From contig QHWL01000020.1 in the NCBI GenBank assembly GCA_003222555.1, forward strand, positions 1-10,738: a DNA stretch of 10,738 nucleotides, written 5' to 3'. Under the pieces are notes generated by a model. That model saw only the letters and a list, made by a program, of their open reading frames with translations. It was not told the DNA's origin and made no database searches. The DNA comes from Acidobacteriota bacterium (GTDB lineage Bacteria; Acidobacteriota; Vicinamibacteria; Vicinamibacterales; CAVVIG01). This document shows, piece after piece, positions 1 through 6,478 of this stretch. Every line of letters starts with the position of its first letter. The stretch's first letter is position 1. The position numbers and the translations under genes were made by a program.

Positions 1-2
1 TG

Positions 3-797
3 ATTGCGGCGTCCGGCATCCGCACGCTTATCGGCAGGCGGATGTTCCTCGGCCTGCTGCTCCTCTCGTGGTCCCAGTTCTTCGTCAGGGCCGTGCAGTT
101 TTACGCCGCCGCGAATCTGCCACAGATCCTCGCGGGCGACGGGGTGGCGGCGGCATCGTTCTTCGCGCCGACGCCCGCGACGTTCCGCGACTTTTTCGAC
201 AAGCAGGATCTGTTCGTGTTTGTCGTCTCAGTGTACGTCGGCGCCGGTCTCATCGCGAACGACCGCCGCGCCAACGCGCTGCAGATCTATTTGTCGAAAC
301 CGCTCACGCGGGCCGAGTACGTCTTCGGCAAGCTCGCCATTCTGATGGCGTTCCTCCTGCTCATCACGTGGGTGCCGGCGATCATGTTGCTCATCGTGCA
401 GATTCTGTTCGCGGGCAACTTCACGTTCGTCCAAAACAACTTCTATCTGGTTCCGGCTGTGACGCTCTTTGCCTTCATCGAAGCCGGCGTGGTGTCGGCC
501 GCGATGTTGGCGCTCTCCTCACTCTCCAACAGCGGCCGCTTTGTCGGCATCCTGTACGCCGCGCTCATCTTCTTCAGCCAGGCCTTGTTCGGCGTCCTCG
601 CCTTCGTCACCGGCGATTCGAGCCTTTCGTGGATCGCGATCACTCACGATCTCGCTCAGGTCGGCGACGAGATCTTTCGCCTGCCGCTCCGCTACCGCAC
701 GCCGTGGCCGGTGTCGTTGCTGATGATCGTCCTGCTCGTCGTCGCCTCCGGCCTGGTGCTCGAGCGGCGCGTGCGCGGAGTGGAGATCGTCGCGTGA
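3..797 (+). CDS. ABC-2 type transporter permease, 5'-truncated by window edge
   Basis: Membrane subunit of an ABC exporter. The frame is open from base 3 with no stop, and an ATG at 42 lies inside what looks like the usual N-terminal segment (IRTLIGRRMFLG), so the true start is probably off the window. About six hydrophobic segments are visible, counting codon 1 at base 3: residues ~15-35, 70-85, 110-136, 147-174, 180-203 and 236-254. After the second comes a cytoplasmic stretch, ANDRRANALQIYLSKPLTR, of the ABC-2 family pattern (LIA-E-----LQ-YLS+PLTR--Y--GK); the same motif recurs in the second permease of this operon. The stop overlaps the GTG of the ATPase gene by 4 bp, so translation is probably coupled. 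The substrate cannot be told from sequence. Family assignment is firm; the individual role is unknown. Confidence 0.85.
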   Translation: MAASGIRTLIGRRMFLGLLLLSWSQFFVRAVQFYAAANLPQILAGDGVAAASFFAPTPATFRDFFDKQDLFVFVVSVYVGAGLIANDRRANALQIYLSKPLTRAEYVFGKLAILMAFLLLITWVPAIMLLIVQILFAGNFTFVQNNFYLVPAVTLFAFIEAGVVSAAMLALSSLSNSGRFVGILYAALIFFSQALFGVLAFVTGDSSLSWIAITHDLAQVGDEIFRLPLRYRTPWPVSLLMIVLLVVASGLVLERRVRGVEIVA

Positions 798-1723
798 CGA
801 CGTCCGCGATCGTTGCTGCCGACCATCTCTCGAAATGGTACGGGCAGGTGATCGGCCTCAACGACGTCACGTTGAGCGTGCCGTCGGGAATCACCGGCCT
901 GCTCGGGCCCAATGGCGCGGGCAAGTCGACGTTCATGAAGCTCGTGACCGGACAGCTCATGCCCAGCCAGGGCGAGATCGCGGTGCTCGGCGAGCCGATC
1001 TGGCAGAATCCGGGCCTCTACTTCCGCCTCGGGTTCTGTCCCGAGCAGGACGCCTTCTACGAGCGGATGACAGGCCTCGAGTGGGTGACCGCGCTCGTGC
1101 GGCTGAACGGCGTCGATGAAGCTCGGGCCACCGAGATGGCGCACCGGGCCCTCGCGACGGTCGACCTCACCGACGCCGCAGGCAAGAAGATCGGTGCCTA
1201 CAGCAAGGGCATGCGCCAGCGCGTCAAGATGGCGCAGGCTCTCGCGCACGAGCCCGATCTGCTCATCCTCGACGAGCCGCTGGGCGGCATGGATCCAATC
1301 GCGCGCCGCAGGACCATTCGGCTGATAAAGGACTGGGGCCGCGCCGGCAAGAGCGTCATCGTGTCGAGCCACATCCTGCACGAGATCGAATCGATGACGG
1401 CGAATATCCTGCTGATCAATCAGGGCCGGATCCTGGCCGAAGGCAACGTGCATCAGATTCGCGATTTGATCGACGATCATCCGCATACCGTCCATATCAA
1501 AGCCGAGCGGCCGCGCGAGCTCGCGCGGCGCTTCCTGGCCTACGACGATGTGCTCAGCCTGAAGTTCGAGGACGAGGCGGTGGTCGTGCAAACGGGCCGG
1601 CCCGACGTGTTCTACACCCGCCTCACCGAGCTGGCGGCGGCGGGCGATCTCGGCACGATTCACGAAGTGACGTCGCCCGACGACAACCTGCAGGCCGTCT
1701 TCCAGTATCTGGTGAAATCATGA
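794..1723 (+). CDS. ABC transporter ATP-binding protein (ABC-2 exporter ATPase)
   Basis: Cytoplasmic ATPase that powers the flanking permeases; 309 residues from a GTG start that overlaps the preceding stop (GTGA). The frame is open far upstream, but that part is antisense-like shadow of the permease, and the protein begins properly just ahead of ADHLSKWYGQVIGLNDV. Visible motifs are Walker A GPNGAGKST (about residues 38-46, K44), the signature-region sequence YSKGMRQRV (136-144; SKGMRQ replaces canonical LSGGQ, as is common in the exporter-type CcmA/NatA-like group), Walker B LLILDEP (D160, E161) and the H-loop His193 in VSSHILHE. Residues ~220-309 form a C-terminal extension typical of ABC-2 exporter ATPases. 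The 3' end overlaps the next permease ATG by 4 bp (ATGA). All catalytic residues are present, so it should be active. Confidence 0.93.
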   Translation: MTTSAIVAADHLSKWYGQVIGLNDVTLSVPSGITGLLGPNGAGKSTFMKLVTGQLMPSQGEIAVLGEPIWQNPGLYFRLGFCPEQDAFYERMTGLEWVTALVRLNGVDEARATEMAHRALATVDLTDAAGKKIGAYSKGMRQRVKMAQALAHEPDLLILDEPLGGMDPIARRRTIRLIKDWGRAGKSVIVSSHILHEIESMTANILLINQGRILAEGNVHQIRDLIDDHPHTVHIKAERPRELARRFLAYDDVLSLKFEDEAVVVQTGRPDVFYTRLTELAAAGDLGTIHEVTSPDDNLQAVFQYLVKS

Positions 1724-2562
1724 CGGCGCCCGCGAACGTCACGAAGCCGACCTTGCTGGCATCCACGATGCGGATCTTCGATTTGTCGCTCGGCCAGATG
1801 CTCTGGTCGCGCCGCTCGATGCTTCTCGCGTTTCTCGTGGGAGCTCCCGTGCTGCTCGCTGCTGCCTTGCGGATTGCTTCGTCCGCCGACCGCCTGGGTC
1901 TTCCCCGGATTCACGGCGCACGCGTCGGCGGCGCCGCCCTGTTCGGGATGATGATGTGGCTGCTGTACATCCGCTTCATCGTGCCGGTTCTCGGCGTCTT
2001 CTACGGCACGTCGCTCATCGCCGACGAAGTGGACGACAAGACGCTGACGTACCTGTTCACGCGGCCGATTCCGCGGGCCGCCGTCCTCTTCGGCAAGTAC
2101 TTCGCCTATCTCGCGTGCACGGTCCTGCTGGTGTTACCCTCGGTGGTGCTCATCTATCTGCTGCTCGGGCCGATCGGCGGCACGCTCGGCGAAGCGTTTC
2201 CGACGCTCGTGAGCGATCTCGGGGTGTTAGCCTTGGGGCTCACGGCGTATGGCGCCGTCTTCGCGTTCGTTGGCGCGCGCCTCAAGCGGCCCGTCGTCAT
2301 CGGTCTGGTGTTCGCGTTCGGATGGGAACCTGCAGTCCTCCTGATTCCCGGCTACCTCAAGCGCTTGACGGTCGCTTACTATGTCCAGGCGCTCGTGCCG
2401 CACGCGATGCCGCAGAATTCAGTGGTGAGCCAATTGATGCAGGCGCTTGCAGACGCGCCGTCCCTGCCGGCGAGCGTTGTCGCGCTGGCCGTCATCTCGG
2501 TTGTCGCACTGTGGTTGGCGGGAAGAACGGTCGAGAGGCGGGAATACGTGCTTGAACAATAG
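1720..2562 (+). CDS. ABC-2 type transporter permease, second subunit
   Basis: 280-residue integral membrane protein, third gene of the exporter operon; its ATG overlaps the ATPase stop. Predicted membrane segments lie at about 33-51, 80-100, 122-150, 166-186, 190-210 and 251-268. Between the second and third is ADEVDDKTLTYLFTRPIPRA, the same ABC-2 motif as in the first permease (a run of acidic residues, then -L-YLF+RP-PR---FGK). One ATPase with two different permeases suggests a heterodimeric membrane domain. The N-terminal ~30 residues are cytoplasmic and include an amphipathic stretch (MRIFDLSLGQMLWSRRSM). The substrate is unknown. The next gene starts 36 bp downstream behind its own RBS, so it may once have been an operon member or accessory. 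Confidence 0.88.
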   Translation: MTAPANVTKPTLLASTMRIFDLSLGQMLWSRRSMLLAFLVGAPVLLAAALRIASSADRLGLPRIHGARVGGAALFGMMMWLLYIRFIVPVLGVFYGTSLIADEVDDKTLTYLFTRPIPRAAVLFGKYFAYLACTVLLVLPSVVLIYLLLGPIGGTLGEAFPTLVSDLGVLALGLTAYGAVFAFVGARLKRPVVIGLVFAFGWEPAVLLIPGYLKRLTVAYYVQALVPHAMPQNSVVSQLMQALADAPSLPASVVALAVISVVALWLAGRTVERREYVLEQ

Positions 2563-2598
2563 CGGCCGCGGTTCGTCTAATACGTACTGAGGTTTTCC

Positions 2599-3596
2599 AT
2601 GACGACGCGGACCCGGTATTTCGTCATCGTTTCGCTCCTCGTGCTCGGTATCGGCGTCGGCACGGGTCTGGTCGCCTACTACGTTGGGCTGTCGCCCAGT
2701 GCGTTCGCCCAGCGCGCGGGAACCGAAGAGCTCCGGTACCTGCCGCGCGATGTGTCAGTCGTCGCTTATGCCGACGTACGCGAGGTGATGACGTCGGAGC
2801 TCCGGCAGCATCTGCGGCATGCAGTGCCGATGCAGAAGCAGGAAGACGGGCAGCGCGAGTTTCAGAACGAAACCGGCATCAACGTCGAAACCGACATCGA
2901 CCGCGTCGTTGCGTGTCTCGAGCCGGACAGGACCAGCGTGTCCCCGGCGGGGATGGTGCTCGCCCGTGGCCGGTTCGATGAGGTCAAGATCGAAGCCCTC
3001 ATGCGCGAGCGCGGCGCGCAGGTTGAAAACTACAAGAACAGCCGGCTCATCGTGGCCGATCACCTCGACGTCGGGCACCGCAGGCCGGCGGACGGCGGCG
3101 TTGCGGACAACCCAAACGTCCGGCCGTCCGGGCCTGACCGTTTTGCGCTCTCGTTCCTTCAGCCTGGCCTCGTCGCCGTCGGTGGCATCGGTCTCGTGCG
3201 GCACGCGATCGATCTCCACGCCGCGACAGCGGGAACGCATGGGCCGTCGGTCGTCTCGACCTGCTGCGATCGAATGCCGGCTTCCCTCAAGGTGTCGCCA
3301 CCCAACTGCCGGCGATTACGTGGTTTTCGGTCAGCGGGCATGTCGATGGCGGGCTCCGCGGCGTCGTGCGCGCAGAGGCCGGTGACGAGGAAGCTGCCAA
3401 GAACCTCCGCGATGTCGTCCGCGGTCTCCTCGCGCTCGCCAGGCTGCAGGCCGGATCCGGGCCGGAGTTTCAGGGGCTGCTGCAATCATTGGAGCTCGGC
3501 GGTGCCGGTAAGACTGTGGCGCTCTCCTTCGACGTGCCCGCCCAGGTGTTCGACCTCTTGGGAGCCGCGGGCTCGACTGGACGCGAAAGACATTGA
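2599..3596 (+). pseudogene. Frameshifted membrane-anchored protein of unknown function
   Basis: The ATG at 2599 has a reasonable RBS (TGAGG, 2587-2591) and opens with a signal anchor (residues ~8-28, FVIVSLLVLGIGVGTGLVAY), then an extracytoplasmic domain starting ELRYLPRDVSVVAYADVREVM. Sensible protein continues to about base 3213-3235 (FALSFLQPGLVAVGGIGLVRHAIDL). There the frame degenerates into Arg/Cys/Pro-rich text, while the frame beginning at positions divisible by 3 becomes sensible: NAWAVGRLDLLRSNAGFPQG, later NLRDVVRGLLALARLQAG and GKTVALSFDVPAQVFDLLG, ending at the TGA at 3594-3596. The two halves read as one protein joined across a net loss of 3n+1 bases. I do not recognise a named function. 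Its place after the exporter operon suggests an accessory role, now lost. A sequencing error is possible, but the damaged neighbour argues for real decay. Confidence 0.72.
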
Positions 3597-3809
3597 CCGA
3601 CGGGGACGCTGTCCTCGGCGAACTCGATCAAATCGAAGGCTATCGGGCGAGCGAGCCCGACGCGAGCCTATACACGCGGGTCGAAACGGAAGCGACCTTC
3701 GACGATGGCCGCGTCGCCAGCGCGTGGGCGTATTTCTACAATGCTCCGCTCGGGCCGAGCGCAGCGGATCGAGTCGGGGGATTATTTGAACCATCTCAAG
3801 ATCAGATGA
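3597..3809 (+). pseudogene. C-terminal remnant of a gamma-glutamylcyclotransferase-like (AIG2) gene
   Basis: In the frame of base 3593 this region reads DGDAVLGELDQIEGYRASEP, then SLYTRVETEATFDDGRVASA and WAYFYNAPLGPSA. That matches the C-terminal half of the AIG2/GGCT fold: LD-hEGY with the acidic residue that serves as catalyst in this family, then SLY-R--V---dGR---AWVY-YN-PL. At about 3755-3765 the frame changes, and the ending RIESGDYLNHLKIR with a TGA at 3807-3809 lies in the frame of positions divisible by 3. The N-terminal half with the usual FVYGTLR start is absent; upstream is the tail of the preceding pseudogene in another frame. I infer a deletion that fused two genes, plus a separate 1-nt shift. 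It stops 1 bp before the convergent PilZ gene stop. Not expected to be functional. Confidence 0.68.
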
Positions 3810-3810
3810 T

Positions 3811-4176
3811 TCATTCGGCCCTTCTTCCACTCTTGATTGCCTCGATGAAATCGGCGATGACCGAGAACACGCGCTTTGTCGGCTCGATGAACTCGATCCC
3901 GGAGCGGTAGATCACGATCTCCTGGTCGACGTCGGTGATGCTGCAGTGCGCGACGCGTCCTTTGACGACGATCGAGCGGTCGCCCAGTGTGAGCCGAAAA
4001 TCGTGGAGGGAATCGAGCTGAAAGGGGTAGGCGGTTTCGACCTGCGCGCCGCCGCAGCTAAGCTCCTTGATGGCCAACGGCTGGTACACCATCACCTCGC
4101 CGTGGAGCTCGCCGAGAATCTCAATCCGTTCCGAGTCGCGCTTGACCCGTCGATCGTCTTCTTCGGACGCCGTCAT
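3811..4176 (-). CDS. PilZ domain protein
   Basis: Single-domain, 121-residue cytoplasmic protein of the PilZ family, which usually binds cyclic-di-GMP. The binding motifs are present: R9-R-V-K-R13 (RxxxR) near the N-terminus and E38-L-S40-C-G-G43 at the position of [D/N]xSxxG, with Glu in place of the usual Asp/Asn. A beta-rich core follows (SLHDFRLTLGDRSIVVKGRV), then a C-terminal helix (FSVIADFIEAIKSGRR). I chose the ATG at 4176 because the conserved part begins there (MTASEEDDRR). An in-frame ATG at 4212 would add 12 residues (MSCEPYGIVAPA) that look less protein-like, and the sequence coding them contains TATGGTATAGT, which resembles a -10 box for the shorter start. It lies downstream of the receiver-like gene, on the same strand. 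Ligand binding is inferred. Confidence 0.8.
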   Translation of the reverse strand: MTASEEDDRRVKRDSERIEILGELHGEVMVYQPLAIKELSCGGAQVETAYPFQLDSLHDFRLTLGDRSIVVKGRVAHCSITDVDQEIVIYRSGIEFIEPTKRVFSVIADFIEAIKSGRRAE

Positions 4177-4232
4177 TGCCGGCGCGACTATACCATAAGG
4201 CTCGCACGACATTTTTCCGAGCAGACGCGAAA

Positions 4233-4247
4233 GCGGAAAATGTCCGC
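4233..4247 (-). terminator. Small hairpin between receiver gene and PilZ gene
   Basis: On the minus strand GCGGA-CATTT-TCCGC forms a 5-bp stem just after the receiver-like gene stop (4255-4257) and is followed by CTTTCG rather than a real T-tract. It could be a weak attenuator separating the two signalling genes, or a chance palindrome. Confidence 0.25.
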
Positions 4248-4254
4248 GAGCCTT

Positions 4255-4680
4255 TCAGTTCATCCGAATCGCGTGCTTGGCAGTGAAGATCTCCGTATCG
4301 GACGGTTCGGGCGCTTCCTCTCCCGTTTTTTGCCCTTCGTATTCCGTCGTATAAGTGAGCACCGGAATCCGACGCGTCGCCTCGTCGAGCTTCAACATCG
4401 ACAGGACCTGGAAGCTTTCGCGATCTTCAATCCGGACGCACAGAATGACCAGATGCGGCTGCACGCGCTTGATCTGCGAATACGCGTGCTCCTGCGATTC
4501 GACGAACACAACGTCGTAGTGCCCCGCGTCGAGTACGGTTTCGAGCAGCCCCATAATTTCCGTGCCGCCGTTGACGATTACCACTTTCTGCGCCGTTGTG
4601 GCTGCGTCGTTGGCCCCTCGACGGCTGATGCCGGTGGTTGCCGGTTGGGAGGTCGTGGTCGATGTTTGGGTGGTTAGCAT
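4255..4680 (-). CDS. Receiver-like (REC) protein lacking the phospho-acceptor Asp
   Basis: 141-residue protein. Residues 1-30 are a Thr/Ser/Gln-rich, probably disordered leader; residues ~32-115 follow the CheY-like receiver pattern: VVIVNGG (beta1), EIMGLLETVLDAGHYDVVFV (alpha1-beta2), SQEHAYSQIKRVQPHLVIL (alpha2-beta3), then C81 where the phosphorylated Asp normally sits (HLVILCVRIED instead of LVILDVRMPD), and IPVLTYT (beta4). The paired acidic residues normally at the end of beta1 are also missing (VNGG), and no alpha5/Lys block is clear in the 25-residue tail. It is therefore a pseudo-receiver that probably works by protein contact rather than by phosphotransfer. There is no output domain; the next gene is a PilZ protein, a plausible partner. 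A possible SD (GGGGAG) lies 9 nt before the ATG, inside a hairpin. Confidence 0.78.
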   Translation of the reverse strand: MLTTQTSTTTSQPATTGISRRGANDAATTAQKVVIVNGGTEIMGLLETVLDAGHYDVVFVESQEHAYSQIKRVQPHLVILCVRIEDRESFQVLSMLKLDEATRRIPVLTYTTEYEGQKTGEEAPEPSDTEIFTAKHAIRMN

Positions 4681-4683
4681 CGT

Positions 4684-4700
4684 TGTCCGCTCCCCGGACA
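4684..4700 (-). promoter_or_regulatory. Hairpin with the Shine-Dalgarno in its loop, ahead of the receiver-like gene
   Basis: TGTCCG (4684-4689) and CGGACA (4695-4700) are perfect 6-bp inverted repeats. On the minus strand the 5-nt loop is GGGAG, the purine run best placed as the ribosome binding site for the ATG at 4680. The structure may set translation efficiency. Seen in sequence; function inferred. Confidence 0.35.
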
Positions 4701-4765
4701 GCTACGAGCATGCAGAACTCGTGCCGAGCCACTTGGCCCGGAATCCTTGTGATTTCGTGAAGTAC

Positions 4766-4777
4766 ACTTTCGAAAGT
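4766..4777. promoter_or_regulatory. Perfect 12-bp palindrome in the divergent intergenic region
   Basis: ACTTTCGAAAGT is perfectly self-complementary and lies in the 216-bp gap between the minus-strand receiver-like gene and the plus-strand aldehyde dehydrogenase gene. Its position suits an operator for a dimeric regulator acting on one or both. No regulator gene is visible nearby, so this is a candidate only. Confidence 0.3.
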
Positions 4778-4864
4778 CTGCTCCCAGTCCGACTGACTCC
4801 TGAGCTGGCGCGAGTCCTGCGCGTCTAAACCCGTTCTGTTCTGGGATTTTGGCCCGGTTGCGGC

Positions 4865-4895
4865 GAGTGCCCAAGTACGGCACTCTCAGAGTGCC
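4865..4895 (+). promoter_or_regulatory. Overlapping alternative hairpins directly before the aldehyde dehydrogenase ATG
   Basis: GAGTGCC (4865-4871) pairs perfectly with GGCACTC (4879-4885) across a 7-nt loop. GGCACTCT (4879-4886) also pairs perfectly with AGAGTGCC (4888-4895). The middle arm is shared, so only one hairpin can form at a time. The second is the 17-nt near-palindrome GGCACTCTCAGAGTGCC, ends one base before the ATG and covers the place where an RBS should be; no ordinary SD is seen. It could be a translational switch, a dsDNA operator, or a copy of a dispersed palindromic repeat. Confidence 0.45.
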
Positions 4896-4896
4896 A

Positions 4897-6399
4897 ATGT
4901 CTGTCACAACAGGACAAGTCGCGCCAATCACCACATATCGCAACTTTATTGGCGGCGCCTGGGTGCCGTCGGATTCGGGCGCTTTGTTCGAAAACCGGAA
5001 TCCGGCCAATTCGGACGATCTTGTCGGCCTCTTTCAGAAATCCAGCACGGCTGACGTCGACCTTGCCGTCGATGCCGCGCGCCGTGCTTACCAGCACTGG
5101 CGGCTCGTCCCGGCGCCGCGTCGCGCGGAGGTGCTGTTTCGCGCCGCGCAGATGATTGCCGAGCGCAAAGAGGTGCTCGCCCGTGAGATGACCCGCGAGA
5201 TGGGCAAGGTCCTCGACGAGACGCGCGGCGATGTGCAAGAAGCGATTGACATGACGTACTTCATGGCCGGCGAGGGGCGCCGGCAGTACGGGCAGACCGT
5301 CCCATCCGAGCTACGCGACAAGTTCGCCATGTCAATCCGACAGCCGCTGGGTGTCTGCGCGGTCATCACGCCGTGGAATTTTCCGATGGCGATTCCATCG
5401 TGGAAGATCATCCCGGCGCTCGCCTGCGGCAACACCGCCGTGTTCAAGCCGGCGACGCTGACGCCGCTGTCGGCGCTCCTCTTCGTCAAAATCCTCGAAG
5501 AGGCCGGAGTCCCGCCCGGCGTCGTGAACCTGGTGACCGGCGGCGGCGAGGAAGTCGGCGACGCACTCCTGGCGAACGACGGCATCCGCGTCGTGTCGTT
5601 CACCGGATCGACCGATGTCGGCCGCACGGTGTCGAAGAGGGCGGCACCCTCGTTCAAGAGGGTCCACCTCGAGATGGGCGGCAAGAACGTCATCATGATC
5701 CTGGAAGACGCGAATCTCGAGCTCGCCGTCGAGGGGTGTCTCTGGGGTGGATTCGGCACGACGGGCCAGCGCTGCACCGCGGCGAGCCGCGTTGTCGTGC
5801 ACGAGAGGGTGTACCGTCCGTTTCTGGATCAATTTGTCGCGCGGGCTCGCGCGCTGCGGGTCGGCGACGGCGCCGATCCCCGGACGCAGATGGGGCCTGT
5901 GATCAGCCGCGCACAGCTGAACACGGTGATGAAATACGTCGAGATCGGTCAGAAAGAGGGCGCCACGCTCGCGTGCGGAGGCCATCCGCTGACAGAGGGC
6001 GCGTATGCGAAGGGCTTCTTCCACGAGCCGACGATTTTCGCAGACGTCGCCCCGTCGATGCGGATTGCGCAGGAGGAGATTTTCGGACCCGTGGTGTCGG
6101 TGATAGGGTGCCGCTCGTTCGAGGAAGCCTTGGCCATCGGCAACGACGTTCCCTACGGGCTGTCGGCATCGATCTACACCCAGGATGTGAACAAGGCGTT
6201 TGCCGCGATGCGCGATCTCGTGAACGCACCGACGATCGGCGCCGAGGTGCACCTGCCGTTTGGCGGCACGAAGCAGACCGGCAACGGACACCGTGAGGCG
6301 GGAACCGCGGCGCTCGACGTGTTCTCCGAGTGGAAGTCGGTCTATGTCGACTTCAGCGGGCGCCTCCAGCGCGCGCAGATCGACACGGCCGATCTATGA
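4897..6399 (+). CDS. NAD(P)-dependent aldehyde dehydrogenase
   Basis: Oxidises an aldehyde to the carboxylic acid in the cytoplasm. It has 500 residues from the ATG at 4897, the usual ALDH length. A TTG at 4849 would add 16 residues, but these are read from the palindromic leader and are Arg-rich, so I reject it. ALDH hallmarks: N161 in [13 protein letters not shown], the Rossmann part with FTGSTDVGR, the general base E259 in HLEMGGKN, the nucleophile C293 in [11 protein letters not shown] and [10 protein letters not shown]. The C-terminal pattern [20 protein letters not shown] followed by [14 protein letters not shown] recalls the group containing 2-oxoglutarate semialdehyde and related archaeal-type dehydrogenases. 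The substrate is not proven. All catalytic residues are present. An 80-bp gap with a repeat fragment separates it from the next dehydrogenase. Confidence 0.93.
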   Translation: MSVTTGQVAPITTYRNFIGGAWVPSDSGALFENRNPANSDDLVGLFQKSSTADVDLAVDAARRAYQHWRLVPAPRRAEVLFRAAQMIAERKEVLAREMTREMGKVLDETRGDVQEAIDMTYFMAGEGRRQYGQTVPSELRDKFAMSIRQPLGVCAVITPWNFPMAIPSWKIIPALACGNTAVFKPATLTPLSALLFVKILEEAGVPPGVVNLVTGGGEEVGDALLANDGIRVVSFTGSTDVGRTVSKRAAPSFKRVHLEMGGKNVIMILEDANLELAVEGCLWGGFGTTGQRCTAASRVVVHERVYRPFLDQFVARARALRVGDGADPRTQMGPVISRAQLNTVMKYVEIGQKEGATLACGGHPLTEGAYAKGFFHEPTIFADVAPSMRIAQEEIFGPVVSVIGCRSFEEALAIGNDVPYGLSASIYTQDVNKAFAAMRDLVNAPTIGAEVHLPFGGTKQTGNGHREAGTAALDVFSEWKSVYVDFSGRLQRAQIDTADL

Positions 6400-6412
6400 C
6401 TCACGGGCTAAA

Positions 6413-6455
6413 ACAGAAACATAGGGCCGCCGACACGAAGACTCGAAGAAGAAGG
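6413..6455 (+). repeat. Partial copy (one arm) of the CACGAA-unit repeat element
   Basis: ACAGAAACATA (6413-6423) is followed by CACGAAGA-CTCGAAGA-type 8-bp units (about 6434-6452). The same 11-mer followed by CACGAA units recurs at 7519-7561, so this looks like a shortened relative of that element without its inverted arm. It lies between the aldehyde dehydrogenase stop and the next ATG. Confidence 0.5.
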
Positions 6456-6478
6456 CTGATCAAGGCACCGATTAGCAC

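Noticed and set aside
692..1663. Long minus-strand reading frame opposite the ABC ATPase
   Set aside because: It mirrors a fully motif-supported gene; its composition (many Arg/Ala/His) and lack of any domain mark it as antisense shadow of GC-rich codons.
3946..4677. 243-residue plus-strand frame opposite the PilZ and receiver-like genes
   Set aside because: The minus strand has two recognisable domain proteins; the plus frame is their complement, without family features.
4849..4896. TTG start extending the aldehyde dehydrogenase by 16 residues
   Set aside because: The added residues come from the palindromic leader and are unlike ALDH N-termini; the ATG at 4897 fits the family length.
5373..6296. 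Overlapping long frames on both strands within the aldehyde dehydrogenase gene
   Set aside because: Arg-rich text produced by reading GC-rich codons out of frame; the ALDH frame carries all catalytic residues.
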